From assembly GCA_000469685.2 (NCBI GenBank), contig LS997563.1:5624937-5688936 (forward strand): a DNA stretch of 64,000 bases. Reading direction: 5' to 3'. The translations under genes and the position numbers were made by a program. The notes beneath the pieces are model-generated. The model saw nothing but the letters and a program-made list of their open reading frames with translations. It was not told where the DNA came from and ran no database searches. The DNA is from Haemonchus contortus (Eukaryota > Nematoda > Chromadorea > Rhabditida > Trichostrongylidae). Below are positions 38,240-50,100 of this stretch, one piece after another. Numbering within the stretch: the first letter of the stretch is position 1; every line of letters begins with the position of its first letter.

Positions 38240-39337
38240 CCGGGTTAAGATTGAATCAATGATCTTGGAGATCTCCAGACGATATTGTTGATCTCAGCGC
38301 TGATTCTTACAAAACAAAGTTGCAAAGCGATTGCAAGTTTGGATTTTCTACAAGTCACACAGATTTTTTTGTTGCAGACGTTCTATGCAGACGCGTTAAT
38401 GATATTTGGACGGATCAAGCCTTTGTTTCTCTCAGAGTACCTGGACTTTGAAATACGAAGTTTTTTTAGTTGGAAGAAGTTTGTCTTTCTGGCAATTCTT
38501 CGACTCTTGGACTCATTCGAATGTCTACTCTGACGAGATAGCGCTCTGTAGGAGAGTACCGACAACGAGGTGACACGCCCTCCTTCCGCTGGTGATCACG
38601 AGACGCAGAGATTGCCTCGCCGTCTGATTCTCTCAGCGAGAGAAATTCTGGTTGACAACAGCCCTGTAACCATTAATGACGCCTTTTTGTTGTTTATGCA
38701 CACGGTGGACTTTGCTTCACGGCTGCTCCTTATGTCAGAGCAGGACACTGCTCCTTTCTAGCACAGGTGACCATATGCTTTTTACCATTGAATATTGCCT
38801 CAGTTTAGGTAATTATTGTGCTGGATGTCCGTAAAATGACAACAGTTCAATTTTCTAACGATAATCCGCCCTACATTAGATTCCATCCATCGTGGCGTTG
38901 TGGATGCGTATCTCGTGATTGACGATGTACAAATCAGCCAGTGCTTTTAACCGGGTGTGGTGCGTTAGGAACGGAATGGTCGCGTCGCGGTGAGAGGGGT
39001 GTCGCGCGCGAAGGGATGTAGCAGTAGGTAAGAAATACAAGAGCAAAAGTACTAATAGTAGAATTATGCATAAAGTAATGATCGCATATCGATTGAGCTG
39101 TATGAAGAACGTTAGAGCTGTAATAACGGCGAATGAGTGGTCCGCGACAGCCGCGTGCGGCAAATCGATTACCCAAAATCGTTTCTAGGGTCCGTCTCCC
39201 CTTTTATCCTCTCAGGCGAGTCTGATACCAGTTAATCGACATCGGAGGGATGGAAGGATTGGTTTGTCCGGATGGTAATCGGTTCCCTTCCATACGTGTT
39301 ATGGTATCCAGCAAAAAAAAGCTTCTGCTCATCTTTC
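38240..39337. other. Intergenic, no gene seen
   Basis: Region between MTO1 and the CTGT tract. Short ORFs on both strands do not resemble known proteins and have no exon-like borders in register. No RNA gene was recognised. Confidence 0.45.
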
Positions 39338-39551
39338 TCTTTCTTTCTCTGTCTGCCTGTCTGTCAGTTTGTCTCTCTGTCTTTCTTTCTGTCTGCCTGT
39401 CTGTCTCCTTGCCTGCCTGCCTGCCTGCTTGCCTACCTGTTTGTATTTCTGTCTGTCTGTCTGCCTGCCTGCCTGCCTACCTGCCTGCCTGCCTGCCTGC
39501 CTGCTTGCCTACCTGTTTGTATTTCTGTCTGTCTGTCTGTCTGTCTGTATT

Positions 39552-39598
<47 letters not shown>

Positions 39599-39661
39599 GC
39601 CTGTCTGCCTGTCTGTCTGTCTGTCTGCCTGTCTGTCTTCCTGCCTGCCTGCCTGCCGGCC
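39338..39661. repeat. Compound tetranucleotide microsatellite (CTGT)n/(CTGC)n
   Basis: About 320 bases of CTGT, CTGC and TTTC units on the plus strand, with a higher-order duplication: GCTTGCCTACCTGTTTGTAT occurs at 39427 and 39503, 76 bases (19 units) apart. Because the period is four, all three plus frames stay open, giving Cys-Leu-Ser-Val and Cys-Leu-Pro-Ala artefact ORFs of up to 151 residues. These are not genes. Confidence 0.95.
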
Positions 39662-40278
39662 TTTCAATTGAGGCTCCATACCTACATGGTTTGATTTTTC
39701 ATTGAGGGAGGGAGGTTGGGACTTTGTTATCTATAGTGCGTGGACAAGTGCTCAGTGCCTGGAAAGCACATTTTCATGTTCCAGTCTCGTCCAAGGCTTG
39801 ACGTAGTGCTCCTAATACACTACTACTATGGTGACGAAGTAGCAAGGTTTGAAAGGTCGGCGAGCAAGTTCCGGTCTATTTTCTTTGAATTTTGTTGAAT
39901 TTTGAACTTTTTTGAACATTGGAAACTCTTTCTCCAAACACGACAGATTTTCAAAGCGTGGAACTAATTTATTGCAAAGATGCAGCGCATGTATTTCTCA
40001 TTTTTTCACATATTTGACTTTCTTTTTGTAAGAGGCACAATGAATCCCGTGACACATAAATAAAGCACATAACATAGTAGATTTAGTATGCTCAGACATG
40101 AACTATGGTAAACAGAAAGAACCGCACAAACCCATATATAAGTAAAGCAATTTTCAAAATATAATCAACTTGTAAATAAAGTAAATTTGAGAATTCAGTG
40201 AACATTGCATTGCTTAAGAGAACGTTTTGTGGTTGGGCAAGAGACCGCCTGCAAAGCAAGCAAAGGAATAAATAGAAA

Positions 40279-43200
40279 TTATGGATTCACGAATGATACA
40301 AGGATATATCGCGTTCCTTTGGTTGTTGGTAGTCCTTCGTGTAGATGCGTTAATCGGCCTGGGAACATCATCGCCCAACCTGAATAGGTATTGATTGAAC
40401 CACTCTGTATCGATTAGCTACTTTATTCCAAGAAATATGATGCTTCAGAAGACCACTGGGCTCAGAATAAGGTTCAACCATTGCTCGAATGGCTTGAGAA
40501 AGAAGCTTTGGGTGAGATTTTCGTAGGACTTACCGACTTGATCAGCTGGTACAACACAGTTATATCGTGGATAGCTTACTCCACCACCTTCATAATCGAC
40601 ACCCTTCTTGTTGAGTGCAATATCGATGCTGAAAAGAGTGCGATTTCTCCGTCGACTTTAGTTTTTCATTACCTTTTTGAAACGCAAAATTGAGGGGATG
40701 GGAAAGAGAGTGAACCTGAAAGTACTCGCGTCGTGATGAGGTCGAAGTGATGGTTGCTCATCTGGACGATATCGTACAACGAACATCATAATCGCTTCGA
40801 CTGGCTGTAATAGGATAGAGTAGGTTGAGCTGATGGGTGGACTCCTAAGAAAGGGAGAAGCCTGAATTACCCGATGGAAATATCCTAGGAAGACTTTCTC
40901 TTGTATTGGTCTCACATATTCATCCAAGAAGTATAGCCAATGCCTTTCATATTCGATCTAAAATAAAAGAATTAGAAGGAAGTGTCTAAGGTCCTTGGTA
41001 TGGACCAATCCTGTTTACGGATGCGCCATGTATCGGCTTCCATTCGGGATCATAGAAACGTATTCGTCCTATAGAGTGAACTCCGATGAACATCAAACGA
41101 GGAAGGCAGTATTCTTATGTTTTCGGTTGCTTACTAGCTAGCCAACTAAAGGCACCTCGAAGGCCAAGTTGGTGTGAATGAGGTCTTGATCGCCGCACCG
41201 CTCCTATGATAGCGGTGCACTTCACATTGCAAACCTTACCCTCTAGGATGCCATTGGTGAAATCCATTTTAGAAGTTAGAATATCTTTCGAGGATAGAGG
41301 TAGAGAAATGGTTTCATCCTTTCTTCTACTCAGGAGAGATAGTGGTGACTGGGTGACCATTTACAATCGGAAAAACTGATGAGAAGGAATCACGAAGAGC
41401 CCCTTATCCTGCTGTGGAGCATCCCTTTGGTATATGTCTCGTTCACCTCCAAAAGGTCGACTATTCCAAAAGGGAGTTAAATACACGGCGCATCCTGTTT
41501 GCATTTTTCATTCACTGTTCTACCTATACTACAAATAACACTTACCTGTCTCATATGAATATCCCTAGTTGGAACGTTTTCATAGCCGCCAGCTAGACGG
41601 TCGTCCTACAAATGAATACAACAGGTTTTTTTCAAACCAAGAATAAAAATTGAAGGGGGGCCTCACCTTGTTTGAGCCACTACTCCAATGACCATAATGT
41701 TCCATTTCTTCGATCATCTCTTTGCAAAATCTTTCCGAAACCAATGGATAGTCGTAGACATCAGTACATGCTTGCTCGATTACAGTATCTTCTGCCAGCA
41801 ACTTGTGGTATTCCGGGTGCAGATATCGTGCTTCCCAAATCTGAAAAAACGTCAAAGGATTCGGCCTTTTGGAAAAAAAATGCGAAATGGTCCCATAGAG
41901 TTTATACCTGGCGATTCTCGAAGATTTCCCACATTTCTGGATGCAGTTTCCCCCTCTTAAGGACTTCCACGTATTCGTCGCTAACAATCAGGAATCCGAA
42001 GTCTTGCTCGTTGTCCACATACATGAAGTGTCCCTATAACTGGTAGAGCTAGGGTAAAGGTAGGTGACGAGATGGTAGTGACTTCAATACCTTATCTCTG
42101 GCCCATTTACAGAACGACATGTCTGGGTCGAGTATTTTGTCGTAGAAATAGGGCGTTTTCATTTCTTTCATTTTCTCTTTGTTTATGAGTACCGCAGAAG
42201 TCACAAACGGCACCTGAACACATCTATGCTGTACAATTAATAATTGACAATACTTTTTGTAATTCCAAGCCTGACATTCCAGAAGCCAACACGTTTTCGT
42301 TGAACGATTGCCATATAGTCTTCGCTTCTTGCATAATATCCATTAGGTGCGATATCACCCCAGAAGTTCGTGAACATTTTTCCTGGCTGTGCAAGCAGTG
42401 GAGCAATGATGCCTCTAGAAATGCCAACGGTAAAGATTGTTCATGAAATTTAGTTAATTGTTCAGGGATAATGTGCAAAGCTGGTGTAGGGGCCAGTCAA
42501 CAAACGCACAGTCTGGGGACTGAATCGGTACCCATCCAAGGCAAACGAGCATTCCACTCTTCCGAGGTCAGTGATTTGCTATCAAACTGGAAGGATAATA
42601 GCACTGACTTGTACATCGGCTGGAAATCGCAATTTGCTTTATAGGCCGCATATGTACGCCTTCGAAACGCCACTACGATTTTGATCAAAAGTTTAATGCG
42701 TGGCTCATCCCAGGAGTTGGTAAATGAAAAAGACTACACTTTTATTCATCAATTATCATTGTATTCCAGGCAATTGCTTCGAAAAGGCATTCTTGGCGAA
42801 GGGTACTGTTGTTCAAAAAAATAGGTAGTATCCAGATGAAATGGTCGGAAGAATATAAGAGGGAACAAGGTCGTGTTGAAGTACTGCTCACTAGTTAGAA
42901 TGAGACACTGACCTTCTTGGTACCTTGAGTGTCCAAGTTCATCACCCAGGGGGGGGGGGGGGGGGAAAGGGGGTAGAGTAGGATAGGGCTCAAGCGTCTC
43001 AGTCTGCATTTGCTTAGTTGTTGAAACCCGTACTCAGAAACTGGTTACTTACACTCAATAGTTAGCCGAGTATTCGATCAAATACTGTAGTGTTTTTTCG
43101 TTCGTCAGGTAAGCATCTCCGTCAGTGAAAAGAGGTATTCGGCATTCGTGACGAGATGCAAAATGTTCTGAAACGGATACGTCACCTGTTTGGACAAAAG

Positions 43201-46200
43201 GGTGACAGATTCTTTTCATAAATGAGAAGGACTTACAAGGCTTCCTGTCTCGCTTCACGTTCTTGAATTTCCGTCACACCATTGAAGACTTTCTTGGTCA
43301 AGTATTGGGAACCGTACTTTGAAAGGAAGTCCATCACCTATAAGTGGAACCTTCAGAGGAATGGATTACGGTATGATTTTGAAGCTCATACTGTTTTGAT
43401 GTTGGATTGTTGTGAATTGTAGATGAAGAGCGCAATTCTCTTCTTGGGATAGTCAAGACGAGCGAATGTTTCGAGCATCTGCAAAAAATGTTCTCAGTCC
43501 AGTGTGGCAAACTACGAAGTACTCCTTCATATACCTCTTCTATGAAGGGAATCGGCTTGGCAATAAAGACCGCTATGGCGACAAGCGGATAGCTTTCTGG
43601 ATCCTTTTTCTGAACGAAAAATGTTTATTAAATGATATTATCGACCAGGAAATCGAAAAAACTCACAGCTAAGTCCAGTTTTGGCTTTTTTCCACAAATG
43701 GGACACCCTTTAGTGGATGACCACCGCTTGGAGACGTAATTTGCCAGATAGTTTAGATATCTTTTACTGGGACCATTACCATGTAGGATCGCTGGGTAGG
43801 TGTTGTAGGCAGCGTTGTAGGCCTTTAAATTGTAGTCCGTTAGTGGGCGAAGGATACTGTAGAATGACCTGACTGAAATGAACCTACCAGAGCAGTTCCG
43901 TCGTCATCAAACTGCAGCTCCACGTCGTCGGTTACACCGTTGAGATTTTGGAAAATCCTTGATACAGAATCGAGACCGATTTTGAGATCTTTCTGGAAGA
44001 CTCATATTTATTCTACCCAATCTTGCTACAGTTACAGCAACAATTTTGTTACGGCAATCTATGATTGAGTGACTGATCTATGCTTTCACTGTTCTCTTTC
44101 AGTGTCCTTACTTTGTGTAAACCCCCCGCCCCCCCCCCCACCCCTTCCCCGCTCTTCTCATTATGGAGGACAAGGAGCACTGCATTAGTTATAACCGTGT
44201 TCCTACATACGTAAATGGCCTGCTGACGAGTTCCCACGGGATTCACTCTATTGTCGAGCCGAAGCTTTCATAAGACGGATGATTGTATCCGATTCTACCG
44301 AATAAGGGCTCTGATGGGACGATGTTGCTGCTCTGCTGAATAGCACTAGATGTCAACCCCTCAGTCCATACTTGTTGTCACAGTTTAGGTTAACCACAGC
44401 CTATTCGGGTTCAAAGTTGTGAGAGGGTGCACAATTGAACAAACATGCGATGAACAATCAGTAATTTCATGAACTCCCCTTAATTGACATAAAACAAGAG
44501 AACTCTAATGTTAGCCACAAGTTTGGTGGACCGTTTCCGTATTGCCTGGCATTTTAGTCCTGTTGGAAATGATCCAGTAGGTCCTTCCCCTGCTGTCGGG
44601 AATCCGCAGTCCTCAGACCAACTCAGCATAACATTCAGTCGGCCTCGGCCTCATTTGGCAAAAAAAAAAACCATAAATCGACCGCTTCGTCCCTTTTCCC
44701 GGATGGACGTCATTCTTTCCTGTTCGGTCCATCTCTCGACCCTAAACAAGATCTGGACGTAGTTTTCTCCGAAAGGGACTTCACAAAACCTAGAGCAAAT
44801 ATGGTGGACAGACTTGACCGTAACCCAAATTACAACTTCCTTGTTTTATGTACGATAACATAAAAGTAGGCACACTTGAATGTACAAAAATTTGAATCAT
44901 AGGAAACTTCAAAACTTCTAAAAGACTACTCACCCTCAACTTCTCATCAAGGTAAACCATTGTATAGTAGAGTTGATCGTCGTCCTGCATCAGCAATATG
45001 TTTCAAGCTGAGTATTTGGTAGATTTGTTTGGCATAACCAATGAAGAGACCGGAGTTCAGGTACCTTAACTATTACCAGTACTGGCTTTGCCTCGATCAC
45101 CCAAGTCACGGGGCCTGTTACCTTTTACCGAATCCAACCAAGGGATACTCGATCGCCAGTGGATTCATCTGGCCACAATAGGGTTCCGCACCAAACAGTA
45201 CCCCTGTAGTCCTCAAAATGAGTGAGGTATCGGTCAAGGATAGTGTCCCATACTAGCAGTGAAGACTACGTCATAGCTGGAACAGACTATATTGTTCAGA
45301 GAAGTTATTAATCTAGAATCAGAGGATGGACAGGAACTTACGCATCCACGAACAGAATAATTGTGTCCTTATCGTTAGCGTACTTTTTCAAACCTTCTCG
45401 AAGGAGACGAACTTTCTGACCCGCCGCCCTAAAACTGTTCAGTTTTCATATTCATCACCTTCCACCGGAGCAGATTGGAGCAAAATCCCGCTCTGTTCAA
45501 AAAGCTGTGCTCAGCTTCATCAAAAGCGATGATTATGATACGGTAGCGATCGGACTGTTGATCATTAATAACTATGCATATAAGATATACAAGTGTTTGC
45601 GGAAGATCCTAAGCTTTGAATTGAAGACGACGTAAAAGAGATGATGAGTGTTGCCCCAGAAAACAACTTAAAGGCACAGTTTACGATAGTTTTGGGTAAT
45701 CCCAGATTATTATAAAAAATGGTAGACAAGATCGAAACTAGTGCGACTGAGGGGAAGAAGCTGGGTGCATCGGTGTTCCCAAAGTGAAAAAAGGCTTCGA
45801 AAAACCCGTGAAAAAGGGGGCTGTACGAGAATGAAGTCAGAAAATGAAGAACAGTAGGCCGTCCGGACGAGCTAAACGGTGTGTTTCACTGCGCGCGTGT
45901 GGGTCCTGGTGCGAATAACAGACAATGGTAAGCAAACATTCATTCAATTGTAAGCATAAATAAACAAAAACCCCTAGTAACAGCAAAAGTAGCGCACCTT
46001 TTCTAGCCTCTAGGAGTAGGAAATTAAATAAGGGATCGCGGCAGCAAAAAGAAAAACAGAGGAAAATAGAATGGGAGAAAAAACATCGCCTCATCACACG
46101 GCGATTAGCTGATTGTGCGTGGGTCCTAGAACGAATAGTTGCAATCTGTATTGTCTCGACACTCGTCTAACGTGACACCGATCGAGGGGCGGGAAAGCGA

Positions 46201-47088
46201 ACTACGGCAGCAACGGGACTTCCACCATGCCCTAAGCGCCGAGATTGTGGGAGCGAGAGGGTCCCTTCTACCATCCACGGGGGGCGCTGAGTATTCCTTG
46301 AGGAAGAACTCAGTAACCTTTTTATCGTGAACCGTGCCTTTAAGTCTTTCGGAGTTTCGTGAGCTCTCTGGCCTACATTCGGTGTCCCCTCTCTGCCACA
46401 ACCAGTTCCTTGTTCAACTCTCAGAATTGTGATATGCTTCTTTTTCTACAGAGGAAGAAAAACGATTGATGGAGTTTAGCCGAGGTCATCAAATGGGAAG
46501 CTACAAGTGCATCCTGATAGGCACAACTGTAGACAGCACCCAACAAAAGCGCTCTATTTCTATGGATCGAGGTCGCAATACAAAAAAAGGGTTTGAAAAA
46601 AGTTAATGCTCTTTTGGCTTTTTTTTAAGAATTTTGAGAGTGGTGAAAAGTAACATGAAAATGGTATGAGAACGCTAACTTGAACTAGATTCAACAAGCG
46701 GTACTAAAAACTATTGTTTAGATCTTTTCGGGCTCTGAAAAAGGACGTCTTCCGAAATGTCGGTCTGGCGGTCGAGTAGAGACTTTTCAGACAGATCTTA
46801 TCATACACAGAGGTAAAAATTAATGCTGATTACATTGATGTCATCACGATCGTTGCTTTTGATTCCATCAAAAAATATAGGCTGACCTGTTCAATTCTTG
46901 TATCTCCACCATTCCACTCTTTCTCCCATGCCCAACACCTCAACTTTGATGTTGAATGTTTGTGCCGATTGCAACATCCTTCGCAGTCCATCGGTGTCTT
47001 CTGTAGCGATGGTGACAACGACAACCTTCGGCGGAGGACCGCACCAGACTAGGCCGGGCAGCAACAAAGCCGCCAGCAACACCAGCAT
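40279..47088 (-). CDS. let-268: Procollagen-lysine 2-oxoglutarate 5-dioxygenase (lysyl hydroxylase, PLOD)
   Basis: ER enzyme that hydroxylates (and in this family glycosylates) collagen lysines; in C. elegans LET-268 is needed for type IV collagen secretion. The start (ATG 47086-47088) opens a signal peptide, [20 protein letters not shown], followed by [14 protein letters not shown]. Glycosyltransferase-like exons include DGDAYLTN (about 43100), [20 protein letters not shown] (42300-42390) and [14 protein letters not shown]. The oxygenase domain has [18 protein letters not shown] (41550-41609), [18 protein letters not shown] with the iron ligands His and Asp (about 40715-40780), and the last exon 40279-40379 with [18 protein letters not shown], giving the third ligand His and the 2-oxoglutarate Arg. 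Exons from 43993 to 40279 are nearly all in frame. The four N-terminal exons (about 46869-47088, 45345-45430, 45123-45290, 44940-45063) contain at least six 1-base indels, for example an extra A where VLGMGEEWNGGDT is expected. A MITE lies in the first intron. Confidence 0.93.
42490..42716 (+). repeat. SINE-like element, copy 3
   Basis: Shares AGCACTGACTTGTACATCGG, AGGCCGCATATGTACGCCTT, CGAAACGCCACTACGATT and CTCATCCC with the element at 19836-20090 in the same orientation. The tRNA-like head is eroded. It lies in an intron of the PLOD gene. Confidence 0.6.
42949..42973 (+). repeat. G17 homopolymer with G-rich flank
   Basis: Seventeen G in a row, AAA, then five more G, in a PLOD intron (so C-rich in the transcript). 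The length is likely unreliable in any assembly. A similar C-rich run is at 44121-44145, and a C12 run at 27612-27623. Confidence 0.8.
45668..46343. mobile_element. MITE-like element, TTAA...TTAA ends (676 bases)
   Basis: Left end TTAAAGGCACAGTTTACGAT; the complement of the right end is TTAAAGGCACGGTTCACGAT, so about 17 of 20 bases match. Internal phrases GTGGGTCCTGGTGCGAATAA (about 45900) and GTGGGTCCTAGAACGAATAG (about 46119) match the interior of 8806-9356. No ORF encodes a transposase. It is inserted in the first intron of the PLOD gene. Confidence 0.75.
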
Positions 47089-47096
47089 CTGAACCT

Positions 47097-47098
47097 CT
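47097..47098 (-). promoter_or_regulatory. Probable trans-splice acceptor of the PLOD gene
   Basis: On the minus strand TGTTTTCAG ends 8 bases upstream of the PLOD ATG. Such a close acceptor without an upstream coding exon is typical of SL1 trans-splicing in nematodes. This is an inference from position only. Confidence 0.5.
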
Positions 47099-47109
47099 GA
47101 AAACATTAT

Positions 47110-50100
47110 TGAGCATTGTGCTATGAGCCAAGTAAGAAGGCATTTCCGAAAAGAAAAGAAATAAAACGAAAACTCCGAAAGATTGCAGTCAGAGCACAAT
47201 TTGATTGTGCAAATGCGTTGCTACTGAGAAGGCGAAATGGAAATTTCTAACAAATTCTTGGATTTGACGCACGGTTGAAGTGAAGATATGTAAAGCTGCT
47301 GAGAGTTAATCGGTTTGAGTCATATGGAGCTTCGCTTGTAAAAAGCCCCACACGGCGAAGGCAGGAAGCTTCAGAATTTTGTCTCAAGAAAGTGTTTGAA
47401 AGGCTTCGCAATCGAAAAGAAGCAATTCTTTCGAGGGTTTTCAGATGACCTTGCATTGCAAACGTCGGACACCGGACAATTAGCGAAAATGGTTCAGTTT
47501 TTCGAACGAACAGCAGATTGTTCGAGACCTTTTTTCTATATTTGACTCCTCCTACAACAGTTGCCTTTAATTTTATGGAATTAAAAAAAAGCTGTCAACA
47601 CACAGTACAAATAGGTACTACGAACAAGTTAGTTAGGGTACAGACGTGAGAGTAGATGTATCAGAGTGCACGGTATAGGTACTCCTATGAAGCTCTAAAT
47701 CTATGAAACTCCTCCAGACGATAACTGAGAGGAGGAATCACTCAGCACAGCAGTTTGTCAATGACAGTCGGGCCAAATATATGGAGTAAGGTGAAGTGGT
47801 GTGGAAAGCTTGCATTTGCCCACTTCGAGGGATAAATTTTCACAAGGCCGAATCTATTACCTATTCAATCTGGTAAATGCCATTAAATCAAGCGTGAAAG
47901 TAAAGAAATCCACTGACAATGGAATCCTTGACATTTGGGCAACTCTGCCTCTATTTCATGATGGAGCAACTTTATTTTCCGCTGTTTCGAGCGAAATGCT
48001 TTTCAAAGGTCTAAATTGCCGAAGAGCCTAGATAGTTTTTACTGATAAATGAACCTATGCAACCAAATAATTTTGTAATCCAGAATCTTCCGTGTTTTGT
48101 AATCGAATTGGTGGTATGCAAGAAGTATAGAGGTTGGTAAGGTAGTTCAGTTATGATTTCGAATCACCAAATAGCAGGTATTAGTAAAATTTTAAAGATT
48201 TTTAATTTCTTTTGGTTTTTTTTGATTCGGATTCTTTGGCAGTAATGACTGCTACCTGCAGGTGTAGTCATTTCTCTCTCTTTCAAGACTTTTAGAGCTT
48301 ACTAAGCATAGACGGTACACTCCATCAAACAAGTGCAGCAATATGTATAGCAAAAGAACAGTAAAAATTAAAGGTGACAGATAGGAAGCAGAGCATATTA
48401 TTAAAAAGGAAGAAATCAGAGGTGACCTGAGGATTTGAATGAGAAAGAATGTCATGATCCAGAAGCACTTGATGAGTTGTTTGGACGACTCATTTGAAGT
48501 ACTGTAGTAATTTAAAGTTATTAAATTGTCTCTTTCCCACATGGGATGTTCAATCTTCCCAGAGTGCCGAGTATTTGCACTAATTCCTTCAGAGATTTCA
48601 TGCTATGATACTTTAATGTGCACTGACATACGACTTGGGAACACCAGTGAATCTTCTTTTCGAAAGATCATTATCACAAAGGGTAAGGCGAATATGAAAT
48701 CAACCCAGTTTTGGGAAGCACAACTTCTGGGATCAACAAAAAGGACGAGACTATCAAACAATTGCACCACTTGGCCTGTAATCCCAAGAAAAGTGGCTCA
48801 AAAATCTAGATCGAGCTTCTTTGCCCAATCAAAAAGGGCAGAAAAAGCTTAGGAAACTAGCCCGAACTAACTTACTGAACAAGGTTAGGGTGGCATCACT
48901 ACATCAGGAAGAAAGGGGTTCGGAGTACTCTTCATCTCCAGTTTTTGTTAGAACAGAAGTCCTCCAGTTTAACATACCAGCATGTGAAGCTTATTGTTTA
49001 AGACGCCGAGACGGACCCTAATGTCACACTTCTTAAGGTCTTATATAGAGAATATTTAGATGTTTTTCAGAAGAGAAAAACGGCCTTCGTCCCCAGTTCC
49101 ATTACTACTAAAGTTTTATCCTCTATCTATGACCGAATGATTCTTCTCGAATCTCGAACCTCAAGTCACAGCCGCTATTTCTTTTCTTCACTGAACTGTC
49201 ACATACAATTTCAAATAGAACTCATATCCACGCTACCCACGTGCAAGGTCATTCAAAAACCTCGTCAGGCACTGCAGTCGCACTCATAATTTTTGCAACA
49301 ATCAAAGGTTTGCCCCTAAGAATATTTCCTGTGCCCCAACTTTCTGAAAGTTCTCGAAACGAATTGGAAAATCTGGTGAATAGCCCGACTCGATGGGCTC
49401 TCAAGTTACAGCTAGGTTTTGTCCTACGTGCTTTTGCATATTGACTCGTTAAAATACCAAAGGTGGAAACGAAGAACATCGTGCTCTGTGTCTTAGGACT
49501 TTCTCACGACTTCAGAGAAGGAACGTGAACATATTGAAGATTTCTTGAATCTCTTGTAATTTCGGCATTACTTGCCATTGAGTTTGTGTTTGAAACCTCA
49601 ACAGGAAGAGCTGTTTACCGAATGTACCCTCACGCTTTTCTTCCACATGGACATTTCAGGTCACTTTAACTGTCTATGTAGTTTTCCATTTCGGTAGCCC
49701 TTTTTTATATATTTTATAAAAATGTTCAATTAAGTGCCGTAGCCCATAGAAACCACGCGCCCTGCTGTTCTCCAAAAAACCGCTGAGTGACGCTCCTACC
49801 ATCGAAACCACAAAAAAAAAAAGTTTAATCGAGTCTGTTTCAATGAGAAATTCAGAAAAGTAGAGACCCATGGTGAAAGGGTATTCTTTCCAGGATATCC
49901 TGAACAATTGGCATCAAAGTATTTAGTAGTCATATATGAGGAAAATAGGGCCATAGTGTGGGGTCTTCATGCCACGTGATGTGAAGATACCTGGCTGTTC
50001 AATCAGGTTTTATACGGAGCACACCTGAGCTTACCTCAACTCTGACTTGTGGTTAGGGTAATAAGGTTGTTAATAAATTTCTCCCATGAACGTAAATATT

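Noticed and set aside
39338..39661. CRISPR-like array
   Set aside because: Simple four-base repeats without unique spacers, in a eukaryotic genome.
39250..39705. Overlapping plus-strand ORFs of 100-151 residues rich in Cys, Leu, Ser and Val
   Set aside because: They are translations of a period-4 microsatellite, which stays open in every frame.
40430..40530. Possible PLOD exon between 40379 and 40531
   Set aside because: The reading does not match the family, and the flanking exons join directly in phase (V-G-W) without it.
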